This document shows positions 42,227-50,076 of a DNA stretch of 59,383 bases, one piece after another; within the stretch, counting starts at the first letter, position 1; each line of letters opens with the position of its first letter. Source of the stretch: an uncultured Lachnospiraceae bacterium (lineage in GTDB: Bacteria > Bacillota > Clostridia > Lachnospirales > Lachnospiraceae). The translations under genes and the position numbers were made by a program. Location: contig CAMWXB010000017.1 in assembly GCA_947178125.1 (NCBI GenBank), positions 1-59,383 of the forward strand. Direction: 5' to 3'. The notes under the pieces are model-generated. The model did no database searches. It had not been told where the DNA came from and worked only from the letters and a program-made list of their open reading frames with translations.

Positions 42227-44497
42227 TTATTCAGCCAAACGTATTTCGTTCGTTTCCTTTATGCGGTCTGACAGACCTGTATAGCGTCGATTCTCGTAAT
42301 TATTATCGACCATTTCACGCAGCGTTTCGCTGCTCCCCAGAATCGTCACGCAGTTCCGTGCCCGCGTTACCCCCGTGTAGAGCAGATTTCTGTTAAAAAG
42401 CATCCGCGGTCCGGTAAGCAGCGGCATGACGACCGCCGGATACTCGCTCCCCTGAGATTTGTGTATCGTGACCGCATAGGCAAGTTCTATCTCATCAAGC
42501 TGGTCAAAAGAATAGGTCACTCTCCTGTGCTCATCATATTCGATGACCATACTGCGAGTATATTCGCTGATTTCCAAAATCATGCCAATATCTCCGTTAA
42601 AAACACCCATCCCTTTGTCGATCGGTATGCCGTACTTACTGACGACTTCCCATTCTAACTGATAATTGTTCTTAATCTGCATGACTTTATCTTTTTCCCG
42701 GAACAACGTATTGCTGCCCGCATATTCTTTCTTCTGCTCCGAAGGCGGGTTCAGATATTTCTGCAAAATGCCGTTCAGCGTCTCAACGCCAAGTTTCCCT
42801 TTGCGCATCGGCGTAAGCACCTGTATATCATAAGGCTGTGCCCCCACATAAGGCGGCAGTTTTTCCAAAATCAACTGAATCATGTGTTTATAGATGACAT
42901 TTGCGTCATTTCTTTCCAGAAAAAAGAAATCCCGGCTCTTATTATCCAGTACGATATCCTCACCGGCATGAATGCGGTGGGCATTTAAGATAATATCGCT
43001 CTCCTGCGCCTGTCTGAAAATTTTCTCCAGCATTACGACCGGAAAACATCCGCTTTTCAACAAATCATGTAAGACCTGTCCGGCTCCCACCGAAGGCAGC
43101 TGGTTCACATCCCCGACCATGATCAGACGCGTCCCGATAGACACCGCCCGCAACAGCGACTGAAACAGAAAAATATCTACCATCGACATTTCATCGATGA
43201 TGACCACATCCGCTTCCAGCGGGTTTTCTTCATTTTTTTCAAAACGGGCGGATTTGGCTTCTCCCGAAACGGCCCCGTTCAATTCCAGCAGCCGGTGAAT
43301 CGTACGCGCCTCATATCCCGTTGTTTCTGTCATTCTCTTGGCCGCCCGCCCCGTAGGCGCTGCCAGAAAAATATCCATCTCTTCCGAAAGAAAATATCGG
43401 ATTATCGTATTAATCGTTGTTGTTTTTCCGGTCCCCGGCCCTCCGGATATAATCAGGATACCATTTTTGATACTCTCCAGGACTGCTCTCTTCTGAAGCT
43501 CGTCGAGTTCTATTTGAAGTTCTTTTTCCAATGCTTCTATCTTTTCCAGAATCTTACGTTCTTCTGAAGGCAGACAGTCTTCTTCCCGTACAGATATATT
43601 CAGGTCGTGCAGCATTTTGGCACAATTCAGTTCCGCATAATAGTAGGTCATTCCATAAATTTTCCGTTCGCCGCCTTCCGCACCCGGCATCTTGATCACG
43701 ATTTTTTTATCCATCATCAAATTCTGAAGCTGCGGTTCCATCAGAGAAGGCTCCAATCCCAGCAGTTCCCCGGCTTTTCGCAGCAAAAGGCTCTCCGGAA
43801 GATAACAATGTCCTTCCGCTCCCGCCTGCATTAACGTGAACAGCAGGCCGCTCCTGATTCGATAGTCGGAATCCGTATGAATACCGATTCTTGACGCAAT
43901 TCCATCGGCAATCCGAAAGCCGATGCCGTCAATATCTTCCGCCAGACGATAGGGGTTTTCTTTCATAACACCATACAGATTCATTCCGTATGCTTCATAG
44001 ATGCGGATGGCAAGTGTATTGGAAATACCGTATTTTTGCAGAAAAGTCATCGCTTCCCTGGCATCCCTTTTTTCATAAACCTGAACGGCAATCTCCTTTG
44101 CCTTCCGCTCGCTGATTCCTTTTACTTCCGCAAGCCGCTCCGGTTCTTCCTCAATAATTCGGAAAGTATCTTTCCCGAACCGTTTAACGATTCTGGCCGC
44201 CAGCGCTTCTCCAACGCCCTTTATGGCGCCTGAACCAAGGTATCGCTCCATGCTCAGCACATCGTCCGGCGCTGTGATCTGATACTGTTCTATTTTGAAC
44301 TGCTCCCCATAAACGGGATGTGCCGTGTATGCCCCTTCCGCCTCTATGGTTTCTCCCTGGTCGATTGCCCGAAAGATTCCGACGCAGGTTATTTCTTCCT
44401 CATCAGAAATCAAATTAAGTACCGTATAACCGTTGTCCGCATTTCGATAGATGATATGCTCGACATAGCCCTTTATCTTTTCCATATCAGTTTCCAT
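42227..44497 (-). CDS. recD2: RecD2-family DNA helicase
   Basis: A 756-aa SF1B helicase that is not part of RecBCD. It has an N-terminal OB-like region (KGYVEHIIYRNADNGYTVLN), helix-hairpin-helix motifs (SGAIKGVGEALAARIVKRFG), Walker A GGPGTGKTTT, Walker B VVIIDEMSMVD and the UvrD-C-like end with YAVTIHKSQGSEYPAVV. It unwinds DNA 5' to 3' in replication and repair. AGAGGAAG precedes the ATG. Confidence 0.96.
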   Translation of the reverse strand: METDMEKIKGYVEHIIYRNADNGYTVLNLISDEEEITCVGIFRAIDQGETIEAEGAYTAHPVYGEQFKIEQYQITAPDDVLSMERYLGSGAIKGVGEALAARIVKRFGKDTFRIIEEEPERLAEVKGISERKAKEIAVQVYEKRDAREAMTFLQKYGISNTLAIRIYEAYGMNLYGVMKENPYRLAEDIDGIGFRIADGIASRIGIHTDSDYRIRSGLLFTLMQAGAEGHCYLPESLLLRKAGELLGLEPSLMEPQLQNLMMDKKIVIKMPGAEGGERKIYGMTYYYAELNCAKMLHDLNISVREEDCLPSEERKILEKIEALEKELQIELDELQKRAVLESIKNGILIISGGPGTGKTTTINTIIRYFLSEEMDIFLAAPTGRAAKRMTETTGYEARTIHRLLELNGAVSGEAKSARFEKNEENPLEADVVIIDEMSMVDIFLFQSLLRAVSIGTRLIMVGDVNQLPSVGAGQVLHDLLKSGCFPVVMLEKIFRQAQESDIILNAHRIHAGEDIVLDNKSRDFFFLERNDANVIYKHMIQLILEKLPPYVGAQPYDIQVLTPMRKGKLGVETLNGILQKYLNPPSEQKKEYAGSNTLFREKDKVMQIKNNYQLEWEVVSKYGIPIDKGMGVFNGDIGMILEISEYTRSMVIEYDEHRRVTYSFDQLDEIELAYAVTIHKSQGSEYPAVVMPLLTGPRMLFNRNLLYTGVTRARNCVTILGSSETLREMVDNNYENRRYTGLSDRIKETNEIRLAE

Positions 44498-44512
44498 GTC
44501 TTCCTCTCAGCT

Positions 44513-44571
44513 TGCGGTATCTGGGTCTTGGAACCCAAATTCGCGATTGGAAAATTTCTGATTCTCCAATC
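44513..44571 (+). repeat. Family B palindromic element, copy 2
   Basis: TGCGGTATCTGGG, a GGGT/ACCC hairpin, then CCAAATTCGCG and a hairpin with arms 44545-44555 and 44561-44571. Against copy 1 the linker AAATTCGCGATTG is the same and stem changes are paired (A-T replaced by G-C). It lies in the gap between the rod-binding protein gene and recD2. Confidence 0.7.
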
Positions 44572-44646
44572 TTTTCATGCACAAATGGGCTGCCGGAAAC
44601 AGCAGCCCATCTTATCCTTTTCTTATTGCAACAATCTATCCACTCA

Positions 44647-45033
44647 TTAATAGTTCTCTGCGCTGTAAGTTCTCTTCATCTGCTCAAACAAAGTCTGTGC
44701 AAGAGAATTGGCGCCCTGTCCCTCCGAAGTGACCTGTTTGGCCATTTCCTGAACAAAAGTGTCCTGGAACACATTTACCATGTTGCCCGCATAGCCTTCT
44801 TCATCGTCATCGTCGCTGAACATTTTCGCAGTTTTTTCCATTCCCTTGATGACCTGTTCCCAGAGATATGCTTCGAACTGCTTACATGCTTCTAATAACT
44901 CCGTCTCCGCTGCTTCCTGTGTTTCAGCGGCATCTTTCGTTGCCACCGAATTTAATTTATTTTGAAGCGCATCCGTTGAACCTTTATTAGAGGTTATCAG
45001 ATAATCACCAATTCCCGACATACCCAAATCCAT
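44647..45033 (-). CDS. Flagellar rod-binding protein (FlgJ N-terminal type)
   Basis: A 128-aa protein corresponding to the rod-binding half of FlgJ without the muramidase domain: ELLEACKQFEAYLWEQVIKGM and VFQDTFVQEMAKQVTS. It contains a DDDDEE acidic stretch. It caps or organises rod assembly during flagellar export, and is encoded with two FlgG-type rod proteins. Confidence 0.88.
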   Translation of the reverse strand: MDLGMSGIGDYLITSNKGSTDALQNKLNSVATKDAAETQEAAETELLEACKQFEAYLWEQVIKGMEKTAKMFSDDDDEEGYAGNMVNVFQDTFVQEMAKQVTSEGQGANSLAQTLFEQMKRTYSAENY

Positions 45034-45053
45034 AATGATACTCCTTTCCCTTT

Positions 45054-45107
45054 CTCGCTCTGCGAGTCTGCTGGCAAACCCGCAGCTGAAAAATCAGTAT
45101 TTTTCAG
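45054..45107 (+). repeat. Family B palindromic element, copy 3
   Basis: CTCGC/GCGAG (45054-45066), then CTGCTGG/CCCGCAG (45068-45085), then CTGAAAAAT/ATTTTTCAG (45086-45094 with 45099-45107). The last arm is close to that of copy 1 (TTGAAAAAT), but the AAATTCGCG linker is absent. It lies between flhP and the rod-binding gene. Confidence 0.55.
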
Positions 45108-45116
45108 TCTAATCTA

Positions 45117-45935
45117 TCAGCGCTTCAGGCTGTTAGCCGTTTCCATCATAGAATCCGATGTTGTGATCGCCTTGGAGTTCATCTCGTACGCACGCTGCGC
45201 CACGATCAGATTTACCATTTCATCTGCCACAGATACGTTGGAGCCTTCCAGATATCCCTGTAAAATCCTGCTCTTGCGGACATTGTTGTTCGTATCTTCA
45301 TTAATTGCATTTCCGCTCGCTTCGGTCGCCATCAGAAGCGTATCACCGTATCTTTCCAGACCGCCCGCGTTGCTGAACTGATATACACCAATCTTTACGC
45401 CGATAGGTTGTGGATTATTATCACCGTCAGGATAACATACTTCACCTTCCTGAGAAATCGTAATTCTGTTTGCGATGTATGTACGATTCAAAGTAATTGC
45501 TCTTCCTGCAGAACTGAGTACCGGAAGGCCGTCCTGATTCGTCAGTGTCATACCGCCGTTCGTTCCGATCGCCCATGTGAAATCACCGTTTCTTGTATAG
45601 AAAGTTGTACCGTCATCGCCCCTGACTGCAAAGAAACCGTCTCCTTCAATCGCGAAAGACGTATCGCTCTGAGATTCCAGCAAACTTCCCTGTGTATAAA
45701 TATTATTAATGGAAGAGGTCCTTACACCAAGGCCCACCTGTGAGGTAGTCGGCTTCGGTTCCCCGTTCGCTGTCGTTGTCGTGCTCTGCAATGTTTGATA
45801 AAGCAGTGATTTGAACTGTGCTTTCTGCGCTTTATAACCAGCCGAATTGACGTTTGCAAGATTATTTGCAATCGTATCCACATTCGTCTGCTGTGCATTC
45901 ATACCTGTTGCTGCCGACCATAAACTTCTGACCAT
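45117..45935 (-). CDS. flhP: Flagellar basal-body rod protein FlgG-type (FlhP)
   Basis: A 272-aa rod protein with the N-terminal SLWSAATGMNAQQTNVDTIA and NNLANVNSAGYKAQ motif of rod/hook proteins, and the C-terminal VNLIVAQRAYEMNSKAI motif. GFFAVRGDDGTTFYTRNGDF is the middle FlgG signature. GGGAGG precedes the ATG at 45935. Order after mbl and flhO matches Bacillus mbl-flhO-flhP. Confidence 0.93.
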   Translation of the reverse strand: MVRSLWSAATGMNAQQTNVDTIANNLANVNSAGYKAQKAQFKSLLYQTLQSTTTTANGEPKPTTSQVGLGVRTSSINNIYTQGSLLESQSDTSFAIEGDGFFAVRGDDGTTFYTRNGDFTWAIGTNGGMTLTNQDGLPVLSSAGRAITLNRTYIANRITISQEGEVCYPDGDNNPQPIGVKIGVYQFSNAGGLERYGDTLLMATEASGNAINEDTNNNVRKSRILQGYLEGSNVSVADEMVNLIVAQRAYEMNSKAITTSDSMMETANSLKR

Positions 45936-45978
45936 TTTGTTATTCCTCCCTTTTACCATTCAATGCGTTCTTCTCACA

Positions 45979-46758
45979 CTATCCAATTCTACCCGTCTGA
46001 TTTACGGCTTTATCCAATGTATCATCGTAAGTTGTAATGACTTTCTGATTTGCATCATAGTGTCTCTGAATCGCGATCATATTTACCATTTCCGTAACAA
46101 CGGACATATTCGCCAGCTCCAGATATCCCGAATGCACCTCCGTGTCTGCCTCTATCGTTGTTGCCCCTTCCACCGGATAGAAAAAGTTCTCACCATAACG
46201 TTCAAGATAGTTATAATCCTCAAAATCCGTAATCTGAATCGACGCAACGGAAGCGCCATCCTGATATATATTGCCTGCCCGGTCTATGCTGACAGACTGC
46301 GTAGGGTCCAGACGAATCCGTCTTCCTCTCTCTCCCAGAACAAAATCTCCATCCTGCGTAACGAGATAGCCCTGTGCCGTCATCGTGAAGTTACCGTCCC
46401 GCGTATACATTGTGGAAGTTTCTCCCGCTTTATTCGTATACTCTATCGTAAAAAATCCGTTTGATGACAAGGCGAGATCCAGAGGATTTCCGGTCTCCTT
46501 GATCGGTCCCTCGGAATAATCCACATAATTTTCACCCGTTTTTACGCCGAGCGACATATTGCCGAGCCGCTTAGGCAGATTTCCCGCCTGTGAAGTATCC
46601 TTTATCTTGTAGGCAAGTACGCTGTCAAATGACTGACTCGTCGTACCTTCCTTTTTAAACCCGTTCGTATTCGCATTTGCCAGATTGTTCGTCATGACGT
46701 CCATTCTGTGCTGTTCATGAATCATGCCTGTATAGGCAGTGTATAAACCTTTAAGCAT
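45979..46758 (-). CDS. flhO: Flagellar basal-body rod protein (FlhO)
   Basis: A 259-aa paralogue of FlhP with MLKGLYTAYTGMIHEQHRMD, NNLANANTNGFKKEG and the C-terminal EMVNMIAIQRHYDANQKVI. The middle carries GFFTIEYTNKAGETSTMYTR. It forms part of the rod. The start at 46758 follows GGGGGAG. It lies between mbl and flhP. Confidence 0.92.
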   Translation of the reverse strand: MLKGLYTAYTGMIHEQHRMDVMTNNLANANTNGFKKEGTTSQSFDSVLAYKIKDTSQAGNLPKRLGNMSLGVKTGENYVDYSEGPIKETGNPLDLALSSNGFFTIEYTNKAGETSTMYTRDGNFTMTAQGYLVTQDGDFVLGERGRRIRLDPTQSVSIDRAGNIYQDGASVASIQITDFEDYNYLERYGENFFYPVEGATTIEADTEVHSGYLELANMSVVTEMVNMIAIQRHYDANQKVITTYDDTLDKAVNQTGRIG

Positions 46759-46786
46759 TTTACTCCCCCGTTTCTGCTTAATCTTC

Positions 46787-47779
46787 CTAATCTTCTCTGT
46801 ATCCTGCAAGGAACTCTACATATTTGCCGGTTCCGATCGCTACCGCTGTCATAGGATCTTCCGCCGTCATCGTATTGATTCCTGTTTTCGCCGCAATCAA
46901 ATCCTCAAGCCCGCGGAGCAGACTTCCGCCGCCGGTCAGTACAATTCCCCGGTCCGCAATATCGGCCGCCAGTTCCGGCGGTGTTTTCTCCAACACGCTG
47001 TGAATTGTTTCGACAATCTGCACCGTCGTCTCATGCAGGGCTTCTTCCGTTTCTTCCGAAGACACTTTAACGGTTCTCGGAAGGCCCGTCACAAGGTTAC
47101 GGCCTCTGACATCCATATAATCTACTTCCGGCCGTTTGTAGGCAGAGCCAATTTTAATCTTCAAATCCTCCGCCGTTCTTTCACCAATCAGCAGATTGTG
47201 CTTTTTACGCATATAACGCACAATTGCCTCATCAAAATCATCTCCTGCGATCTTAATGGACGCGCTGACGACCGTGCCGCCCAATGATATGACCGCAATA
47301 TCGGAGGTACCGCCGCCTATATCCACGATCATATTCCCACAGGGTTTCGAAATATCGATTCCTGCGCCGATTGCCGCCGCAATCGGTTCTTCTATAATAG
47401 ACACTTCTCTGGCTCCTGCCTGATAAGTAGCATCCTCTACCGCTTTCTTCTCTACTTCCGTAACGCCGCTCGGTACGCATACCGCGATGCGGGGTTTCCG
47501 GAAAGTTTTCTTGCCGAGCGCTTTCTGGATAAAGTATTTCATCATTTTTTCCGTTACCTGATAATCGGAAATAACACCCTGGCGCAACGGCCTTACAGCC
47601 ACAATGTTGCCCGGCGTTCTTCCGAGCATCAGTCTGGCATCTTCACCAATCGCTTTTATTTTATTGGTATCTCTATCAAAAGCAACGACGGAAGGTTCTT
47701 TTAGAACAACACCTTTCCCTCTGATATAAACTAAAATGCTGGCCGTTCCCAAATCAATCCCTATATCTGTGTACTGCAT
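46787..47779 (-). CDS. mreB: MreB/Mbl rod-shape actin homologue
   Basis: A 330-aa actin-like filament protein with the phosphate loops DIGIDLGTASILVY and MIVDIGGGTSDIAVIS, and GIVLTGGGSLLRGLEDLI in the adenosine site. It positions cell-wall synthesis along the side wall. The neighbouring flhO and flhP identify it as the Mbl-type paralogue, since mreBCD partners are absent. AAGGGG precedes the ATG. Confidence 0.93.
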   Translation of the reverse strand: MQYTDIGIDLGTASILVYIRGKGVVLKEPSVVAFDRDTNKIKAIGEDARLMLGRTPGNIVAVRPLRQGVISDYQVTEKMMKYFIQKALGKKTFRKPRIAVCVPSGVTEVEKKAVEDATYQAGAREVSIIEEPIAAAIGAGIDISKPCGNMIVDIGGGTSDIAVISLGGTVVSASIKIAGDDFDEAIVRYMRKKHNLLIGERTAEDLKIKIGSAYKRPEVDYMDVRGRNLVTGLPRTVKVSSEETEEALHETTVQIVETIHSVLEKTPPELAADIADRGIVLTGGGSLLRGLEDLIAAKTGINTMTAEDPMTAVAIGTGKYVEFLAGYRED

Positions 47780-47953
47780 TTTTGCGATCCCCTTTCTTAC
47801 GGTATCTATATTACATAATCTCCATTTGCCATCAATCTAAACGTCCAAACCGGCCAATCAGATTAAATTGCGCAGTTTGCTTCATACATTATAACCTAAA
47901 GAAAGAGTTTTTCAAAGGGATTTCATAATTTTTTTATAATTAATGGGACAAAA

Positions 47954-47979
47954 ACCAGAACGGTTCCATCCGTTCTGGT
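47954..47979 (-). terminator. Terminator after the 222-aa acidic-repeat gene
   Basis: ACCAGAACGG/CCGTTCTGGT arms on the minus strand are followed by TTTTTG. Confidence 0.8.
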
Positions 47980-48037
47980 CTTCAGCATCCATGCTTATAT
48001 ATTTATCGGCATTTATTTTCTTTTCCTTAACCCTTTT

Positions 48038-48706
48038 TTAAACCAAAATATCAAACGGTCTATACGGAATTTTTTCTGCCAGCTGCTCCTGCAGGTCTTT
48101 CGGAAGTTCTTCCCCCAGCTGCTCCTGCAAATCCTCCGAAAGTTCTTCGTCCGGCCGTTCCTGCAGGTCCACTGAAAGTTCTTCCTTTAACTGTTCCTGC
48201 AAATCCTCCGGCAGTTCTTCGTCCAGCTGCTCCAACACCTCTTCCTGAACCGCTTCCTGCAGTTCCTCCTGTGTCTGTGCCGCATCTTCCATGATTTCTT
48301 CCAGAAGGCCTCCGGAATCTTCTGTTCCCATCGCTTCTTCGACGATTTCTTCCAACCGCTCTTCCGGTGTCTTCGGCTCCATCTTTTCCACAGCTTCGGC
48401 AATCTTCTCACCGATTTCTCTTGCTTCATCGAGAATATGCCACATCTGTTCATTATTATATGCCGCTTTAATGCCCGCAATCTGATCGTCATAAGATTTC
48501 AACGCATCCAGCTTCTCTGCAATTTCCTCTACGGTATTACATTTCCTGTTTTTCAGGTTTTCCTTCTGCTTTTCATAAAAGGCAACCTGACTGTCCCGTT
48601 TTTCCTGACGTTCTAACTTCTCTTCCGTACTTTTCAGCCCCTTATGCGAAAAAACAGAATAACCGCCAAAGAATGAATTTATCGCGCCCTGCAATTTTAT
48701 ATTCAT
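48038..48706 (-). CDS. Acidic coiled-coil protein with 12-aa repeats
   Basis: A 222-aa protein not matching a known family. Residues 25-125 are charged and coiled-coil-like. From residue 159 a 12-residue unit is repeated four times: EQLDEELPEDLQ, EQLKEELSVDLQ, ERPDEELSEDLQ, EQLGEELPKDLQ, then a partial unit. The DNA unit is 36 bp (48089-48232). The N-terminus MNIKLQGAINSFFGGYSVFS lacks a signal peptide. It sits beside an XRE regulator and the rod-shape operon; function unknown. Confidence 0.75.
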   Translation of the reverse strand: MNIKLQGAINSFFGGYSVFSHKGLKSTEEKLERQEKRDSQVAFYEKQKENLKNRKCNTVEEIAEKLDALKSYDDQIAGIKAAYNNEQMWHILDEAREIGEKIAEAVEKMEPKTPEERLEEIVEEAMGTEDSGGLLEEIMEDAAQTQEELQEAVQEEVLEQLDEELPEDLQEQLKEELSVDLQERPDEELSEDLQEQLGEELPKDLQEQLAEKIPYRPFDILV

Positions 48707-48826
48707 AAAAATTCCCTCCGTATCATATATAATATATATCGGAAGTTCTGTTGTTTTTTTTACTGCCTCTCATGCCCGGTAAGAGCCATTTCATAACAAT
48801 TTATGATTCTTTGGCTGTCAGAAGAC

Positions 48827-49147
48827 CTATATTATCTCAATGATTCTGAGTATTTTTTCCTTCTTCTGATTATCACAGTTCTTCAGTGCCCGTAATATCT
48901 CGTTGTCCAACGCAAGCGCAGGATTTCCATACTGTTCGGATAAAAGATAATCAATCGATGTATCGAGCGCATTGGCAATCGCCAGAAGAACATTGAGCGA
49001 AACTTTTGTATGATTATTTTCAATATTAGAAATATGCGAGGTATTACAACCGACAAGTTCCGCAAGGCTGTCCTGTGTCAACCCTCTGTTTTGGCGAATA
49101 TCTTTTATTTTTATCCCCAGCCCCGCATAATTAATTTCCTGCTGCAA
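48827..49147 (-). CDS. XRE-family helix-turn-helix regulator
   Basis: A 106-aa protein with a Cro/CI-type helix-turn-helix, IRQNRGLTQDSLAELVGCNT and HISNIENNHTKVSLNVLLAI, and a short C-terminal helix. The start is TTG at 49147 with GGGGGTG upstream, which fits family length. It is transcribed away from the secreted protein gene at 49379, so it may regulate that gene or itself. Confidence 0.88.
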   Translation of the reverse strand: MQQEINYAGLGIKIKDIRQNRGLTQDSLAELVGCNTSHISNIENNHTKVSLNVLLAIANALDTSIDYLLSEQYGNPALALDNEILRALKNCDNQKKEKILRIIEII

Positions 49148-49191
49148 AGATACACCCCCGTTTTGTCTGTGTAAATATTTTTATATTCTAA

Positions 49192-49220
49192 TTGTAATAT
49201 TGAAGCAAATATGCTAGAAT
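49192..49220 (+). promoter_or_regulatory. Promoter for the secreted SGNS-repeat protein
   Basis: TTGTAA (49192-49197) and TAGAAT (49215-49220) are 17 nt apart. The leader of about 150 nt has CTTATACA/TGTATAAG arms and a CACCTAAAGGTG hairpin (49293-49304). Confidence 0.6.
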
Positions 49221-49378
49221 AATCTCTGCAAGTAAAAAATACTTATACAGACAATGCCCTGTATGAACTGTTTGTATAAGAGAGCAAAATAAGGGTATTA
49301 TCACCTAAAGGTGCTAATATAAGCAAAAACCACACTTAGAATCTATATCAAACGAATTTTGAAGGAGGAATTTTGAAA

Positions 49379-49999
49379 ATGAAAAGATTTTTAGCATTAA
49401 TTGCAGCCGGCATCATGGTATGCGGTGCGTGTCTGGTAGTATCCGCAGCACCCGGCGACTCGGTATCCGGAAATTCGATATCCGGAAACAGTGCCGGCGG
49501 CAGTGATTTCGAATATGATGCAGACTCTGAGGCTTATGCGCTTGAGATACAGGCGACCGGTGTTTCTACACAGGTTTTCATTGCAGCATTGGAAGAAGGA
49601 AAAACAATCAGTGAATATATCAGCAATTCCGTTATGGATGTTCCAGGACTTGATTCCGTTACACCGGTCGGACAAGGTGGAAAAGTCATTCTGGACGGTC
49701 AGGCCAGCAATGTCAGCTTCTCTGTACAGAAACCCCTTCCTGCGCATGTAAGTTCAGCAAAAGCACAGGCTGCTGCTTTAGGCGGAAAGGTCCTGAATGT
49801 TGTAAATATTCAGGCTAATGTTTCTTTCGAAACGGCATCGGTGAACTTCTATATGCCTGGCGTTACAACAGGACAGAATATTCAGGTTTATCAATATGCA
49901 AATGGACAGTGGATCAGCGTTAATGTTTCAGAAGTAAGAGATGACCATGTTGTCGTAGACATGACGTCTTTAGGCGTATTGGCATTTATCCAGATATAA
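49379..49999 (+). CDS. Secreted protein with SGNS repeats, unknown function
   Basis: A 206-aa protein. Signal peptide MKRFLALIAAGIMVCGACLV with cleavage near VSAAPG, then a short SGNSISGNSAGGS linker of the type common in Lachnospiraceae surface proteins, then a beta-rich domain (about residues 40-205) ending in a hydrophobic FIQI tail. No enzymatic motif. AAGGAGG is 10 nt before the ATG; the TTG at 49373 is less likely. It is divergent from an XRE regulator. Confidence 0.75.
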   Translation: MKRFLALIAAGIMVCGACLVVSAAPGDSVSGNSISGNSAGGSDFEYDADSEAYALEIQATGVSTQVFIAALEEGKTISEYISNSVMDVPGLDSVTPVGQGGKVILDGQASNVSFSVQKPLPAHVSSAKAQAAALGGKVLNVVNIQANVSFETASVNFYMPGVTTGQNIQVYQYANGQWISVNVSEVRDDHVVVDMTSLGVLAFIQI

Positions 50000-50038
50000 T
50001 AGTCGTAAAATATTATTCCGATGACAAGTGTGGGTATC

Positions 50039-50065
50039 GCGGATTGTTCATTTTGAACAGTCCGC
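50039..50065 (+). terminator. Terminator after the secreted protein gene
   Basis: GCGGATTGTTCA/TGAACAGTCCGC stem followed by TTTTTT. Confidence 0.85.
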
Positions 50066-50076
50066 TTTTTTATAAA

